Positions 5,592-6,077 of a stretch of DNA of 6,077 nt are shown here, piece by piece. This stretch comes from Spartobacteria bacterium (GTDB taxonomy: Bacteria; Verrucomicrobiota; Verrucomicrobiia; Chthoniobacterales; Chthoniobacteraceae). The DNA lies in contig JANXZI010000412.1 in the NCBI GenBank assembly GCA_025355595.1, positions 1 to 6,077 of the forward strand, given 5' to 3'. Under the pieces are notes generated by a model. It saw only the letters and a list, made by a program, of their open reading frames with translations. It ran no database searches and had not been told where the DNA came from. How positions within the stretch are numbered: the stretch's first letter is position 1; each line of letters opens with the position of its first letter. The translations under genes and the position numbers were made by a program.

Positions 5592-6077
5592 CTACCGCCG
5601 CGCGCGCGGATCGAGCGCGTCGCGGATCGCGTCGCCGAGGAAATTCAGTGCGACGAGTGTGAGCGACATTGCGGCGGCGGGGAAGAGCAGCAGCCACCAG
5701 TAGCTGTGGACCGGATTGATCACATTTTTTCCGTCGCTCAGCAGGCTGCCCCAGCTCGCCTGCGGATCATTGATGCCGAGGCCGAGGAAGCTGAGAAATG
5801 ACTCGTCGAGAATCACCGCGGGAATCGTGAGCGTGAGATAGACGACGATGACGCCGATGAGATTTGGCAGCAGGTGCCGCACGAGGATGCGCGCGTGCGA
5901 CTGCCCGAGCGCGCGCGCCGCGAGCACGAATTGCTGCTCCTTCAGCGCGAGCACCTGCCCGCGCACGATGCGCGCCATGGCGAGCCACTCGATGAGGCCG
6001 AGGCAGAGGATGAGGATGATCACTTTCGTGTAGCCCTCGGCACCGCGCGGGATGATGTGGCGCAGCAGCGCACTGGA
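5592..6077 (-). CDS. ABC transporter permease, OppC/DppC type, 5' end missing
   Basis: This is the C-terminal 161 residues of a binding-protein-dependent transport permease (BPD_transp_1 fold) of the dipeptide/oligopeptide/nickel uptake class, reading leftward to a TAG at 5594-5592. The frame stays open to the window edge; the GTG at 6023 is internal, because the family sequence continues upstream of it. The cytoplasmic EAA loop that docks the ATPase subunit is clear: AARALG (visible residues 53-58) followed by ILVRHLLPN (64-72). Then come a membrane segment (about 73-90), ESFLSFLGLG, the SWGSLL motif typical of OppC/DppC, a final membrane segment and a DPRARR tail, which is how these proteins normally end. 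The start, the partner permease, the ATPases and the solute-binding protein would lie to the right, outside the window. OppC, DppC and NikC cannot be told apart here, so no symbol is given. Confidence 0.93.
   Translation of the reverse strand, partial: SSALLRHIIPRGAEGYTKVIILILCLGLIEWLAMARIVRGQVLALKEQQFVLAARALGQSHARILVRHLLPNLIGVIVVYLTLTIPAVILDESFLSFLGLGINDPQASWGSLLSDGKNVINPVHSYWWLLLFPAAAMSLTLVALNFLGDAIRDALDPRARR

Overview
The window is GC-rich DNA of a probable verrucomicrobial (or related Planctomycetes-Verrucomicrobia-Chlamydiae) chromosome. That assignment is an inference from three things: the esterase/SMP-30 fusion protein, which belongs to a family I associate with Verrucomicrobia and Planctomycetes; starts without a Shine-Dalgarno sequence; and intergenic gaps filled with palindromic repeats of a style I remember from those genomes. 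No rRNA, tRNA, transposase, integrase or CRISPR array is visible.

Layout: (1) 1-335, the 3' part of a DUF423/YgdD-type small membrane protein gene, + strand. (2) 336-709, a 374-base non-coding stretch with two different inverted-repeat elements (360-491 and 526-617) and a possible promoter (650-678). (3) 710-970 and 1011-3437, a likely two-gene copper-handling operon: a small exported YHS/TRASH-like Cys-rich protein followed by a P1B-1 type copper-exporting ATPase that has a His/Cys-rich leader and two CPM(H/C)P...CPKCGM metal-binding domains instead of a classical HMA domain. (4) 3438-3665, a gap holding a near-perfect 41-base hairpin inside an imperfect direct repeat. (5) 3666-5420, an exported two-domain hydrolase, an alpha/beta-hydrolase esterase fused to an SMP-30/gluconolactonase beta-propeller. 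(6) 5421-5591, a convergent gap occupied almost entirely by a third large inverted repeat with nested hairpins. (7) 5592-6077, on the minus strand, the 3' half of an OppC/DppC-type ABC transporter permease gene whose start lies beyond the window.

How the genes relate: only genes 2 and 3 show a functional link. The exported Cys-rich protein probably binds metal outside the cytoplasm (periplasm or envelope) while the ATPase pumps Cu(I), possibly Ag(I), out of the cytoplasm. The hydrolase fusion and the peptide-type permease look like independent transport and degradation functions. The coding content is ordinary. The least explained feature is that each of the three gaps between unlinked genes carries at least one large palindromic element, and the four elements differ from one another, so the gaps look colonised by several families of dispersed, probably non-autonomous repeats.
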